Shown: positions 27,001 to 41,600 of the stretch, in pieces | How positions within the stretch are numbered: the stretch's first letter is position 1 | How the letters are laid out: each line of letters opens with the position of its first letter | NCBI GenBank assembly: GCA_963971225.1 | Contig: OZ020269.1 | Span: 496,001-560,000, forward strand | DNA length: 64,000 nt | From: Melieria omissa | Lineage: Eukaryota > Arthropoda > Insecta > Diptera > Ulidiidae | Reading direction: 5' to 3' | Program-made: the position numbers and the translations under genes | Notes under the pieces: model-generated | The model's input: only the letters and a program-made list of their open reading frames with translations | Database searches by the model: none | What the model was told of the DNA's origin: nothing

Positions 27001-29587
27001 CTTGCGCATCGATATGCTCATTATTCCTGAAGGATAATGAAAAGTTAGGGACCAATATAGAAAGCATAAGACTCTGGCTAAATTTTAAGGGGTCAATTAT
27101 TAATATGCACTTATGCATTTGGTGTTGACAAGCATTTTAGTGGTTGCACCCAAGTAGCAATTTTTTCAAAGTCACCGTTCCAAATCGATTTGCTTTCGAA
27201 CCTTGGGGTATAGAAGGATGATTGATACCATTATAGAAAGCATACGAGTCTAGCTAAATAATAAGGCATAATATTATTAAAATCCGTTAACGGGTCGAGA
27301 TTTAACAGCCATAATTTCGATCATGCTGGCGGTGGGATATTTTTTTATTTACCAAATTATTGAAAGGTGGTCACTCTGGCTTAATTTTGACGCCATTTTG
27401 ATTAAAGTGATTGTGCGTACTTAGGTTCCACAAGCATTTGATTGGTTATATAGATCAGAGGTGCATTCTTTCAATCAGTCGTTGTTGTGACAGCAACGAA
27501 GCAACACGTGTGGGGGCTGCGCGGATTTTTGTTTTGTTTCCTCAAGAAATTCTATGTATGAAAAAAAATTAGATGCTTTTGTTGTTGTAGTTTTTGTTTT
27601 GGCGATTGGTTGGCCTTTCGGCAATGACAAATGGGAACATTATATTTTTTTCACTTATAATTTTAAGGGTCAAGCGAAATGCACAATGTGCTTTCAACTA
27701 ACTCAATTAATTAAATAATTTGTTTGCATTTTTTTGGGCAAGTTTAAATGTATTGGTTTTTGCTTTTCCATAAGAAGACTTTGGTCACCCCTGATATAGA
27801 TGTATCATGTGGTCGATATCACTTTTCCACAACGAAATTCTCCTGCATTATCTGAGATAGCGAGAAGATTGACCCCATTTATGAAAGCTCAAAACTCCAG
27901 CTAGGTTTTAAGGTTATTAGTTTTTCTATAAACCTAGAATCATCATATTTTACAAGCATTTTATCGATTTTGCAGTAGGCAGCCATTTAATGTCACTCTT
28001 GCGCATCGATCTGTTCATGATTGCCTAATAGTAATCAAATTATTGATTTAATTTGATAAAGCTGCAATCTCTAGCTACATTTTAAGGGGTTTTTTATTAA
28101 CGTAACCCATACCGTTTGGAATCTATAAGCACTTTAGTGGTGAGTGTGTATTTTGTAATAGGCAGTTTTTCAATGTTATCCTTGCGCATCGATATGCTCA
28201 TTATTCCTGAAGGATAATGAAAAGTTAGGGACCAATATAGAAAGCATAAGACTCTGGCTAAATTTTAAGGGGTCAATTATTAATATGCACTTATGCATTT
28301 GGTGTTGACAAGCATTTTAGTGGTTGCACCCAAGTAGCAATTTTTTCAAAGTCACCGTTCCAAATCGATTTGCTTTCGAACCTTGGGGTATAGAAGGATG
28401 ATTGATACCATTATAGAAAGCATACGAGTGTAGCTAAATAATGAGGCATAATAATATTAAAATCCGTTAACGGGTCGAGATTTAACAGCCATAATTTCGA
28501 TCATGCTGCCGGTGGGATATTTTTTTTATTTACCAAATTATTGAAAGGTGGTCACTCTGGCTTAATTTTGACGCCATTTTGATTAAAGTGATTGTGCGTA
28601 CTTAGGTTCCACAAGCATTTGATTGGTTATATAGATCAGAGGTGCATTCTTTCAATCAGTCGTTGTTGTGACAGCAACGAAGCAACGCGTGTGGGGGCTG
28701 CGCTGATTTTTTTTTTTGTTTCCTCAAGAAATTCTATGTATGAAAAAAAATTAGATGCTTTTGTTGTTGTAGTTTTTGTTTTGGCGATTGGTTGGCCTTT
28801 CGGCAATGACAAATGGGAACATTATATTTTTTTCACTTATAATTTTAAGGGTCAAGCGAAATGCACAATGTGCTTTCAACTAATTCAATTAACTAAATAA
28901 TTTGTTTGCATTTTTTTGGTCAACTTTACATGTATTGGTTTTTGCTTTTCCATAAGAAGATTTTGGGCACCCCTGATATAGATGTATCATGTGGTCGATA
29001 TCACTTTTCCACAACGAAGTTCTCCTGCATTATCTGAGATAGCGAGAAGATTGACCCCATTTATGAGAGCTCAAAACTCCAGCTAGGTTTTAAGGTTATT
29101 AGTTTTTCTATAAACCTAGAATCATCATATTTTACAAGCATTTTATCGATTTTGCAGTAGGCAGCCATTTAATGTCACTCTTGCGCATCGATCTGTTCAT
29201 GATTGCCGAATAGTAATCAAATTATTGATTTAATTTGATAAAGCTGCGATCTCTAGCTACATTTTAAGGGGTTTTTTATTAACGTAACCTGTACCGTTTG
29301 GAATCTATAAGCACTTTAGTGGTGAGTGTGTATTTTGTAATAGGCAGTTTTACAATGTTATCCTTGCGCATCGATATGCTCATTATTCCTGAAGGATAAT
29401 GAAAAGGTAGGGACCAATATAGAAAGCATAAGACTCTGGCTAAATTTTAAGGGGTCAATTATTAATATGCACTTATGCATTTGGTGTTGACAAGCATTTT
29501 AGTGGTTGCACCCAAGTAGCAATTTTTTCAAAGTCACCGTTCCAAATCGATTTGCTTTCGAACCTTGGGGTATAGAAGGATGATTGA

Positions 29588-29765
29588 TACCATTATAGAA
29601 AGCGTACGAGTCTAGCTAAATAATAAGGCATAATATTATTAAAATCCGTTAACGGGTCGAGATTTAACAGCCATAATACCATTATAGAAAGCATACGAGT
29701 GTAGCTAAATAATAAGGCATAATAATATTAAAATCCGTTAACGGGTCGAGATTTAACAGCCATAA
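29588..29765 (-). repeat. 89-bp internal tandem duplication
   Basis: Same duplication as at 22414, with copies starting at 29588 and 29677. The first copy has the extra variant AGCGTACGAG. The unit is 1269 bp. Confidence 0.88.
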
Positions 29766-32700
29766 TTTCGATCATGCTGCCGGTGGGATATTTTTTTTAT
29801 TTACCAAATTGGTGAAAGGTGGTCACTCTGGCTTAATTTTGACGCCATTTTGATTAAAGTGATTGTGCGTACTTAGGTTCCACAAGCATTTGATTGGTTA
29901 TATAGATCAGAGGTGCATTCTTTCAATCAGTCGTTGTTGTGACAGCAACGAAGCAACAGGTGTGGGGGCTGCGCTGATTTTTTTTTGTTTCCTCAAGCAA
30001 TTCTATGTATGAAAAAAAATTAGATGCTTTTGTTGTTGTAGTTTTTGTTTTGGCGATTGGTTGGCCTTTCGGCAATGACAAATGGGAACATTATATTTTT
30101 TTCACTTATAATTTTAAGGGTCAAGCGAAATGCACAATGTGCTTTCAACTAATTCAATTAACTAAATAATTTGTTTGCATTTTTTTGGTCAACTTTACAT
30201 GTATTGGTTTTTGCTTTTCCATAAGAAGATTTTGGGCACCCCTGATATAGATGTATCATGTGGTCGATATCACTTTTCCACAACGAAGTTCTCCTGCATT
30301 ATCTGAGATAGCGAGAAGATTGACCCCATTTATGAGAGCTCAAAACTCCAGCTAGGTTTTAAGGTTATTAGTTTTTCTATAAACCTAGAATCATCATATT
30401 TTACAAGCATTTTATCGATTTTGCAGTAGGCAGCCATTTAATGTCACTCTTGCGCATCGATCTGTTCATGATTGCCTAATAGTAATCAAATTATTGATTT
30501 AATTTGATAAAGCTGCAATCTCTAGCTACATTTTAAGGGGTTTTTTATTAACGTAACCCATACCGTTTGGAATCTATAAGCACTTTAGTGGTGAGTGTGT
30601 ATTTTGTAATAGGCAGTTTTTCAATGTTATCTTGCGCATCGATATGCTCATTATTCCTGAAGGATAATGAAAAGGTAGGGACCAATATAGAAAGCATAAG
30701 ACTCTGGCTAAATTTTAAGGGGTCAATTATTAATATGCACTTATGCATTTGGTGTTGACAAGCATTTTAGTGGTTGCACCCAAGTAGCAATTTTTTCAAA
30801 GTCACCGTTCCAAATCGATTTGCTTTCGAACCTTGGGGTATAGAAGGATGATTGATACCATTATAGAAAGCATACGAGTGTAGCTAAATAATGAGGCATA
30901 ATAATATTAAAATCCGTTAACGGGTCGAGATTTAACAGCCATAATTTCGATCATGCTGCCGGTGGGATATTTTTTTTATTTACCAAATTATTGAAAGGTG
31001 GTCACTCTGGCTTAATTTTGACGCCATTTTGATTAAAGTGATTGTGCGTACTTAGGTTCCACAAGCATTTGATTGGTTATATAGATCAGAGGTGCATTCT
31101 TTCAATCAGTCGTTGTTGTGACAGCAACGAAGCAACACGTGTGGGGGCTGCGCTGATTTTTTTTTTTGTTTCCTCAAGAACTTCTATGTATGAAAAAAAA
31201 TTAGATGCTTTTGTTGTTGTAGTTTTTGTTTTGGCGATTGGTTGGCCTTTCGGCAATGACAAATGGGAACATTATATTTTTTTCACTTATAATTTTAAGG
31301 GTCAAGCGAAATGCACAATGTGCTTTCAACTAATTCAATTAATTATTTAATTATTTATTATTATTTAATTTGTTTGCATTTTTTTGGGCAACTTTAAATG
31401 TATTGGTTTTTGCTTTTCCATAAGAAGACTTTGGGCACCCCTGATATAGATGTATCATGTGGTCGATATCACTTTTCCACAACGAAATTCTCCTGCATTA
31501 TTTGAGATAGCGAGAAGATTGACCCCATTTATGAAAGCTCAAAACTCCAGCTAGGTTTTAAGGTTATTATTTTTTCTATAAACCTAGAATCATCATATTT
31601 TACAAGCATTTTATCGATTTTGCAGTAGGCAGCCATTTAATGTCACTCTTGCGCATCGATCTGTTCATGATTGCCTAATAGTAATCAAATTATTGATTTA
31701 ATTTGATAAAGCTGCAATCTCTAGCTACATTTTAAGGGGTTTTTTATTAACGTAACCCATACCGTTTGGAATCTATAAGCACTTTAGTGGTGAGTGTGTA
31801 TTTTGTAATAGGCAGTTTTTCAATGTTATCCTTGCGCATCGATATGCTCATTATTCCTGAAGGATAATGAAAAGTTAGGGACCAATATAGAAAGCATAAG
31901 ACTCTGGCTAAATTTTAAGGGGTCAATTATTAATATGCACTTATGCATTTGGTGTTGACAAGCATTTTAGTGGTTGCACCCAAGTAGCAATTTTTTCAAA
32001 GTCACCGTTCCAAATCGATTTGCTTTCGAACCTTGGGGTATAGAAGGATGATTGATACCATTATAGAAAGCATACGAGTCTAGCTAAATAATAAGGCATA
32101 ATATTATTAAAATCCGTTAACGGGTCGAGATTTAACAGCCATAATTTCGATCATGCTGGCGGTGGGATATTTTTTTATTTACCAAATTATTGAAAGGTGG
32201 TCACTCTGGCTTAATTTTGACGCCATTTTGATTAAAGTGATTGTGCGTACTTAGGTTCCACAAGCATTTGATTGGTTATATAGATCAGAGGTGCATTCTT
32301 TCAATCAGTCGTTGTTGTGACAGCAACGAAGCAACACGTGTGGGGGCTGCGCGGATTTTTGTTTTGTTTCCTCAAGAAATTCTATGTATGAAAAAAAATT
32401 AGATGCTTTTGTTGTTGTAGTTTTTGTTTTGGCGATTGGTTGGCCTTTCGGCAATGACAAATGGGAACATTATATTTTTTTCACTTATAATTTTAAGGGT
32501 CAAGCGAAATGCACAATGTGCTTTCAACTAACTCAATTAATTAAATAATTTGTTTGCATTTTTTTGGGCAAGTTTAAATGTATTGGTTTTTGCTTTTCCA
32601 TAAGAAGACTTTGGTCACCCCTGATATAGATGTATCATGTGGTCGATATCACTTTTCCACAACGAAATTCTCCTGCATTATTTGAGATAGCGAGAAGATT

Positions 32701-34405
32701 GACCCCATTTATGAAAGCTCAAAACTCCAGCTAGGTTTTAAGGTTATTAGTTTTTCTATAAACCTAGAATCATCATATTTTACAAGCATTTTATCGATTT
32801 TGCAGTAGGCAGCCATTTAATGTCACTCTTGCGCATCGATCTGTTCATGATTGCCTAATAGTAATCAAATTATTGATTTAATTTGATAAAGCTGCAATCT
32901 CTAGCTACATTTTAAGGGGTCTTTTATTAACGTAACCCATACCGTTTGGAATCTATAAGCACTTTAGTGGTGAGTGTGTATTTTTAATAGGCAGTTTTTC
33001 AATGTTATCCTTGCGCATCGATATGCTCATTATTCCTGAAGGATAATGAAAAGTTAGGGACCAATATAGAAAGCATAAGACTCTGGCTAAATTTTAAGGG
33101 GTCAATTATTAACATGCACTTATGCATTTGGTGTTGACAAGCATTTTAGTGGTTGCACCCAAGTAGCAATTTTTTCAAAGCCACCGTTCCAAATCGATTT
33201 GCTTTCGAACCTTGGGGTATAGAAGGATGATTGATACCATTATAGAAAGCATACGAGTCTAGCTAAATAATAAGGCATAATATTATTAAAATCCGTTAAC
33301 GGGTCGAGATTTAACAGCCATAATTTCGATCATGCTGGCGGTGGGATATTTTTTTTATTTACCAAATTGGTGAAAGGTGGTCACTCTGGCTTAATTTTGA
33401 CGCCATTTTGATTAAAGTGATTGACTGGTTATATAGATCAGAGGTGCATTGTTTCAATCAGTCGTTGTTGTGACAGCAACGAAGCAACACGTGTGGGGGC
33501 TGCGCGGATTTTTGTTTTGTTGCCTCAAGAGATTGTATGTATGAAAACAAATTAGATGCTTTTGTTGTTGTAGTTTTTGTGTGTATGCTTTTTTGTGTTG
33601 GCGATTGGTTGGCCTTTCGGCACTGACAAATGGGAACATTATATTTTTTTCACTTATAATTTTAAGGGTCAAGCGAAATGCACAATGTGCTTTCAACTAA
33701 TTCAACTAATTAAATAATTTGTTTGCATTTTTTTTGGGCAACTTTACATGTATTGGATTTTGCTTTTCCATAAGAAGACTTTGGGCACCCCTGATATAGA
33801 TGTATCATGTGGTCGATATCACTTTTCCACAACGAAATTCTCCTGCATTATCTGAGATAGCGAGAAGATTGACCCCATTTATGAAAGCTCAAAACTCCAG
33901 CTATGTTTTAAGGTTATTATTTTTTCTATAAACCTAGAATCATCATATTTTACAAGCATTTTATCGATTTTGCAGTAGGCAGCCATTTAATGTCACTCTT
34001 GCGCATCGATCTGTTCATGATTGCCTAATAGTAATCAAATTATTGATTTAATTTGATAAAGCTGCAATCTCTAGCTACATTTTAAGGGGTTTTTTATTAA
34101 CGTAACCTGTACCGTTTGGAATCTATAAGCACTTTAGTGGTGAGTGTGTATTTTGTAATAGGCAGTTTTACAATGTTATCCTTGCGCATCGATATGCTCA
34201 TTATTCCTGAAGGATAATGAAAAGGTAGGGACCAATATAGAAAGCATAAGACTCTGGCTAAATTTTAAGGGGTCAATTATTAATATGCACTTATGCATTT
34301 GGTGTTGACAAGCATTTTAGTGGTTGCACCCAAGTAGCAATTTTTTCAAAGTCACCGTTCCAAATCGATTTGCTTTCGAACCTTGGGGTATAGAAGGATG
34401 ATTGA

Positions 34406-34583
34406 TACCATTATAGAAAGCGTACGAGTCTAGCTAAATAATAAGGCATAATATTATTAAAATCCGTTAACGGGTCGAGATTTAACAGCCATAATACCAT
34501 TATAGAAAGCATACGAGTGTAGCTAAATAATAAGGCATAATAATATTAAAATCCGTTAACGGGTCGAGATTTAACAGCCATAA
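34406..34583 (-). repeat. 89-bp internal tandem duplication
   Basis: Same duplication, copies starting at 34406 and 34495, again with AGCGTACGAG in the first copy. The unit is 1269 bp. Confidence 0.88.
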
Positions 34584-35674
34584 TTTCGATCATGCTGCCG
34601 GTGGGATATTTTTTTTATTTACCAAATTGGTGAAAGGTGGTCACTCTGGCTTAATTTTGACGCCATTTTGATTAAAGTGATTGTGCGTACTTAGGTTCCA
34701 CAAGCATTTGATTGGTTATATAGATCAGAGGTGCATTCTTTCAATCAGTCGTTGTTGTGACAGCAACGAAGCAACAGGTGTGGGGGCTGCGCTGATTTTT
34801 TTTTGTTTCCTCAAGCAATTCTATGTATGAAAAAAAATTAGATGCTTTTGTTGTTGTAGTTTTTGTTTTGGCGATTGGTTGGCCTTTCGGCAATGACAAA
34901 TGGGAACATTATATTTTTTTCACTTATAATTTTAAGGGTCAAGCGAAATGCACAATGTGCTTTCAACTAATTCAATTAACTAAATAATTTGTTTGCATTT
35001 TTTTGGTCAACTTTACATGTATTGGTTTTTGCTTTTCCATAAGAAGATTTTGGGCACCCCTGATATAGATGTATCATGTGGTCGATATCACTTTTCCACA
35101 ACGAAGTTCTCCTGCATTATCTGAGATAGCGAGAAGATTGACCCCATTTATGAGAGCTCAAAACTCCAGCTAGGTTTTAAGGTTATTATTTTTTCTATAA
35201 ACCTAGAATCATCATATTTTACAAGCATTTTATCGATTTTGCAGTAGGCAGCCATTTAATGTCACTCTTGCGCATCGATCTGTTCATGATTGCCGAATAG
35301 TAATCAAATTATTGATTTAATTTGATAAAGCTGCGATCTCTAGCTACATTTTAAGGGGTTTTTTATTAACGTAACCTGTACCGTTTGGAATCTATAAGCA
35401 CTTTAGTGGTGAGTGTGTATTTTGTAATAGGCAGTTTTACAATGTTATCCTTGCGCATCGATATGCTCATTATTCCTGAAGGATAATGAAAAGGTAGGGA
35501 CCAATATAGAAAGCATAAGACTCTGGCTAAATTTTAAGGGGTCAATTATTAATATGCACTTATGCATTTGGTGTTGACAAGCATTTTAGTGGTTGCACCC
35601 AAGTAGCAATTTTTTCAAAGTCACCGTTCCAAATCGATTTGCTTTCGAACCTTGGGGTATAGAAGGATGATTGA

Positions 35675-35852
35675 TACCATTATAGAAAGCGTACGAGTCT
35701 AGCTAAATAATAAGGCATAATATTATTAAAATCCGTTAACGGGTCGAGATTTAACAGCCATAATACCATTATAGAAAGCATACGAGTGTAGCTAAATAAT
35801 AAGGCATAATAATATTAAAATCCGTTAACGGGTCGAGATTTAACAGCCATAA
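35675..35852 (-). repeat. 89-bp internal tandem duplication
   Basis: Same duplication, copies starting at 35675 and 35764, with AGCGTACGAG in the first copy. It lies one unit from the copy at 34406, so two adjacent units carry it. Confidence 0.88.
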
Positions 35853-38651
35853 TTTCGATCATGCTGCCGGTGGGATATTTTTTTTATTTACCAAATTGGT
35901 GAAAGGTGGTCACTCTGGCTTAATTTTGACGCCATTTTGATTAAAGTGATTGTGCGTACTTAGGTTCCACAAGCATTTGATTGGTTATATAGATCAGAGG
36001 TGCATTCTTTCAATCAGTCGTTGTTGTGACAGCAACGAAGCAACAGGTGTGGGGGCTGCGCTGATTTTTTTTTTGTTTCCTCAAGCAATTCTATGTATGA
36101 AAAAAAATTAGATGCTTTTGTTGTTGTAGTTTTTGTTTTGGCGATTGGTTGGCCTTTCGGCAATGACAAATGGGAACATTATATTTTTTTCACTTATAAT
36201 TTTAAGGGTCAAGCGAAATGCACAATGTGCTTTCAACTAATTCAATTAACTAAATAATTTGTTTGCATTTTTTTGGTCAACTTTACATGTATTGGTTTTT
36301 GCTTTTCCATAAGAAGATTTTGGGCACCCCTGATATAGATGTATCATGTGGTCGATATCACTTTTCCACAACGAAGTTCTCCTGCATTATCTGAGATAGC
36401 GAGAAGATTGACACCATTTATGAAAGCTCAAAACTCCAGCTAGGTTTTAAGGTTATTAGTTTTTCTATAAACCTAGAATCATCATATTTTACAAGCATTT
36501 TATCGATTTTGCAGTAGGCAGCCATTTAATGTCACTCTTGCGCATCGATCTGTTCATGATTGCCGAATAGTAATCAAATTATTGATTTCATTTGATAAAG
36601 CTGCGATCTCTAGCTACATTTTAAGGGGTTTTTTATTAACGTAACCTGTACCGTTTGGAATCTATAAGCACTTTAGTGGTGAGTGTGTATTTTGTAATAG
36701 GCAGTTTTTCAATGTTATCCTTGCGCATCGATATGCTCATTATTCCTGAAGGATAATGAAAAGTTAGGGACCAATATAGAAAGCATAAGACTCTGGCTAA
36801 ATTTTAAGGGGTCAATTATTAATATGCACTTATGCATTTGGTGTTGACAAGCATTTTAGTGGTTGCACCCAAGTAGCAATTTTTTCAAAGTCACCGTTCC
36901 AAATCGATTTGCTTTCGAACCTTGGGGTATAGAAGGATGATTGATACCATTATAGAAAGCATACGAGTCTAGCTAAATAATAAGGCATAATATTATTAAA
37001 ATCCGTTAACGGGTCGAGATTTAACAGCCATAATTTCGATCATGCTGGCGGTGGGATATTTTTTTTATTTACCAAATTGGTGAAAGGTGGTCACTCTGGC
37101 TTAATTTGGACGCCATTTTGATTAAAGTGATTGTGCGTACTTAGGTTCCACAAGCATTTGATTGATTATATAGATCAGAGGTGCATTCTTTCAATCAGTC
37201 GTTGTTGTGACAGCAACAAAGCAACACGTGTGGGGCTGCGCGGATTTTTGTTTTGTTGCCTCAAGAAATTGTATGTATGAAAAAAAATTAGATGCTTTTG
37301 TTGTTGTAGTTTTTGTGTTGGCGTTATACATTATATACATTATATTTTTTTCACTTATAATTTTAAGGGTCAAGCGAAATGCACAATGTGCTTTCAACTA
37401 ATTCAATTAATTAAATAATTTGTTTGCATTTTTTGGGCAACTTTACATGTATTGGTTTTTGCTTTTCCATAAGAAGATTTTTGGCACCCCTGATATAGAT
37501 GTATCATGTGGTCGATATCACTTTTCCACAACGAAATTCTCCTGCATTATTTGAGATAGCGAGAAGATTGACCCCATTTATGAAAGCTCAAAACTCCAGC
37601 TAGGTTTTAAGGTTATTAGTTTTTCTATAAACCTAGAATCATCATATTTTACAAGCATTTTATCGATTTTGCAGTAGGCAGCCATTTAATGTCACTCTTG
37701 CGCATCGATCTGTTCATGATTGCCGAATAGTAATCAAATTATTGATTTAATTTGATAAATCTGCGATCTCTAGCTACATTTTAACGGGTTTTTTATTAAC
37801 GTAACCTGTACCGTTTGGAATCTATAAGCACTTTAGTGGTGAGTGTGTATTTTGTAATAGGCAGTTTTTCAATGTTATCCTTGCGCATCGATATGCTCAT
37901 TATTCCTGAAGGATAATGAAAAGGTAGGGACCAATATAGAAAGCATAAGACTCTGGCTAAATTTTAAGGGGTCAATTATTAATATGCACTTATGCATTTG
38001 GTGTTGACAAACATTTTAGTGGTTGCACCCAAGTAGCAATTTTTTCAAAGTCACCGTTCCAAATCGATTTGCTTTCGAACCTTGGGGTATAGAAGGATGA
38101 TTGATACCATTATAGAAAGCATACGAGTCTAGCTAAATAATAAGGCATAATATTATTAAAATCCGTTAACGGGTCGAGATTTAACAGCCATAATTTCGAT
38201 CATGCTGCCGGGGGGATATTTTTTTTATTTACCAAATTGGTGAAAGGTGGTCACTCTGGCTTAATTTTGACGCCATTTTGATTAAAGTGATTGTGCGTAC
38301 TTAGGTTCCACAAGCATTTGATTGATTATATAGATCAGAGGTGCATTCTTTCAATCAGTCGTTGTTGTGACAGCAACGAAGCAACACGTGTGGGGGCTGC
38401 GCGGATTTTTGTTTTGTTGCCTCAAGAAATTGTATGTATGAAAAAAAATTAGATGCTTTTGTTGTTGTAGTTTTTGTTTTGGCGATTGGTTGGCCTTTCG
38501 GCAATGACAAATGGGAACATAATATTTTTTTCACTTATAATTTTAAGGGTCAAGCGAAATGCACAATGTGCTTTCAACTAATTCAATTAATTAAATAATT
38601 TGTTTGCATTTTTTTTGGTCAACTTTACATGTATTGGTTTTTGCTTTTCCA

Positions 38652-41600
38652 TAACAATATTTTTGGCACCCCTGATATAGATGTATCATGTGGTCGATAT
38701 CACTTTTCCACAACGAAATTCTCCTGCATTATTTGAGATAGCGAGAAGATTGACCCCATTTATGAAAGCTCAAAACTCCAGCTAGGTTTTAAGGTTATTA
38801 TTTTTTCTATAAACCTAGAATCATCATATTTTACAAGCATTTTATCGATTTTGCAGTAGGCAGCCATTTAATGTCACTCTTGCGCATCGATCTGTTCATG
38901 ATTGCCTAATAGTAATCAAATTATTGATTTAATTTGATAAAGCTGCAATCTCTAGCTACATTTTAAGGGGTTTTTTATTAACGTAACCCATACCGTTTGG
39001 AATCTATAAGCACTTTAGTGGTGAGTGTGTATTTTGTAATAGGCAGTTTTTCAATGTTATCCTTGCGCATCGATATGCTCATTATTCCTGAAGGATAATG
39101 AAAAGTTAGGGACCAATATAGAAAGCATAAGACTCTGGCTAAATTTTAAGGGGTCAATTATTAATATGCACTTATGCATTTGGTGTTGACAAACATTTTA
39201 GTGGTTGCACCCAAGTAGCAATTTTTTCAAAGTCACCGTTCCAAATCGATTTGCTTTCGAACCTTGGGGTATAGAAGGATGATTGATACCATTATAGAAA
39301 GCATACGAGTCTAGCTAAATAATAAGGCATAATATTATTAAAATCCGTTAACGGGTCGAGATTTAACAGCCATAATTTCGATCATGCTGCCGGGGGGATA
39401 TTTTTTTTATTTACCAAATTGGTGAAAGGTGGTCACTCTGGCTTAATTTTGACGCCATTTTGATTAAAGTGATTGTGCGTACTTAGGTTCCACAAGCATT
39501 TGATTGATTATATAGATCAGAGGTGCATTCTTTCAATCAGTCGTTGTTGTGACAGCAACGAAGCAACACGTGTGGGGGCTGCGCGGATTTTTGTTTTGTT
39601 GCCTCAAGAAATTCTATGTATGAAAAAAAATTAGATGCTTTTGTTGTTGTAGTTTTTGTTTTGGCGATTGGTTGGCCTTTCGGCAATGACAAATGGGAAC
39701 ATAATATTTTTTTCACTTATAATTTTAAGGGTCAAGCGAAATGCACAATGTGCTTTCAACTAATTCAATTAATTAAATAATTTGTTTGCATTTTTTTTGG
39801 TCAACTTTACATGTATTGGTTTTTGCTTTTCCATAACAATATTTTGGGCACCCCTGATATAGATGTATCATGTGGTCGATATCACTTTTCCACAACGAAG
39901 TTCTCCTGCATTATCTGAGATAGCGAGAAGATTGACCCCATTTATGAGAGCTCAAAACTCCAGCTAGGTTTTAAGGTTATTATTTTTTCTATAAACCTAG
40001 AATCATCATATTTTACAAGCATTTTATCGATTTTGCAGTAGGCAGCCATTTAATGTCACTCTTGCGCATCGATCTGTTCATGATTGCCGAATAGTAATCA
40101 AATTATTGATTTAATTTGATAAAGCTGCAATCTCTAGCTACATTTTAAGGGGTTTTTTATTAACGTAACCCATACCGTTTGGAATCTATAAGCACTTTAG
40201 TGGTGAGTGTGTATTTTGTAATAGGCAGTTTTTCAATATTATCTTGCGCATCGATATGCTCATTATTCCTGAAGGATAATGAAAAGGTAGGGACCAATAT
40301 AGAAAGCATAAGACTCTGGCTAAATTTTAAGGGGTCAATTATTAATATGCACTTATGCATTTGGTGTTGACAAGCATTTTAGTGGTTGCACCCAAGTAGC
40401 AATTTTTTCAAAGTCACCGTTCCAAATCGATTTGCTTTCGAACCTTGGGGTATAGAAGGATGATTGATACCATTATAGAAAGCATACGAGTCTAGCTAAA
40501 TAATAAGGCATAATATTATTAAAATCCGTTAACGGGTCGAGATTTAACAGCCATAATTTCGATCATGCTGGCGGTGGGATATTTTTTTATTTACCAAATT
40601 GGTGAAAGGTGGTCACTCTGGCATAATTTTGACGCCATTTTGATTAAAGTGATTGTGCGTACTTAGGTTCCACAAGCATTTGATTGGTTATATAGATCAG
40701 AGGTGCATTCTTTCAATCAGTCGTTGTTGTGACAGCAACGAAGCAACACGTGTGGGGGCTGCGCGGATTTTTGTTTTGTTGCCTCAAGAAATTCTATGTA
40801 TGAAAAAAAATTAGATGCTTTTGTTGTTGTAGTTTTTGTGTGAATGCTTTTTTGTGTTGGCGATTGGTTGGCCTTTCGGCAATGACAAATGGGAACATAA
40901 TATTTTTTTCACTTATAATTTTAAGGGTCAAGCGAAATGCACAATGTGCTTTCAACTAATTCAATTAATTAAATAATTTGTTTGCATTTTTTTTGGGCAA
41001 CTTTACATGTATTGGTTTTTGCTTTTCCATAAGAAGATTTTGGGCACCCCTGATATAGATGTATCATGTGGTCGATATCACTTTTCCACAACGAAATTCT
41101 CCTGCATTATCTGAGATAGCGAGAAGATTGACCCCATTTATGAAAACTCAAAACTCCACCAAACGCCTAACAGTAATCAAATTATTGATTTAATTTGATA
41201 AAGCTGCAATCTCTAGCTACATTTTAAGGGGTTTTTTATTAACGTAACCCATACCGTTTGGAATCTATAAGCACTTTAGTGGTGAGTGTGTATTTTGTAA
41301 TAGGCAGTTTTTCAATGTTATCCTTGCGCATCGATATGCTCATTATTCCTGAAGGATAATGAAAAGGTAGGGACCAATATAGAAAGCATAAGACTCTGGC
41401 TAAATTTTAAGGGGTCAATTATTAATATGCACTTATGCATTTGGTGTTGACAAGCATTTTAGTGGTTGCACCCAAGTAGCAATTTTTTCAAAGTCACCGT
41501 TCCAAATCGATTTGCTTTCGAACCTTGGGGTATAGAAGGATGATTGATACCATTATAGAAAGCATACGAGTCTAGCTAAATAATAAGGCATAATATTATT

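Larger units (their letters stand above)
25733..35380 (-). repeat. About 4830-bp four-unit higher-order repeat, two copies
   Basis: Landmark spacings 1199, 1180, 1182, 1269 (25733-30563) are followed by 1199, 1180, 1170, 1269 (30563-35381). The TTAATTATTTAATTATTTA insertion variant opens both blocks (about 26513 and 31343), 4830 bp apart, and the 89-bp duplication closes both. The third unit differs. In the second block it matches a subtype seen at about 20880-21070, with a shortened GATTGACTGGTT-type segment and CGGCACTGAC. This indicates exchange between blocks. Confidence 0.8.
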
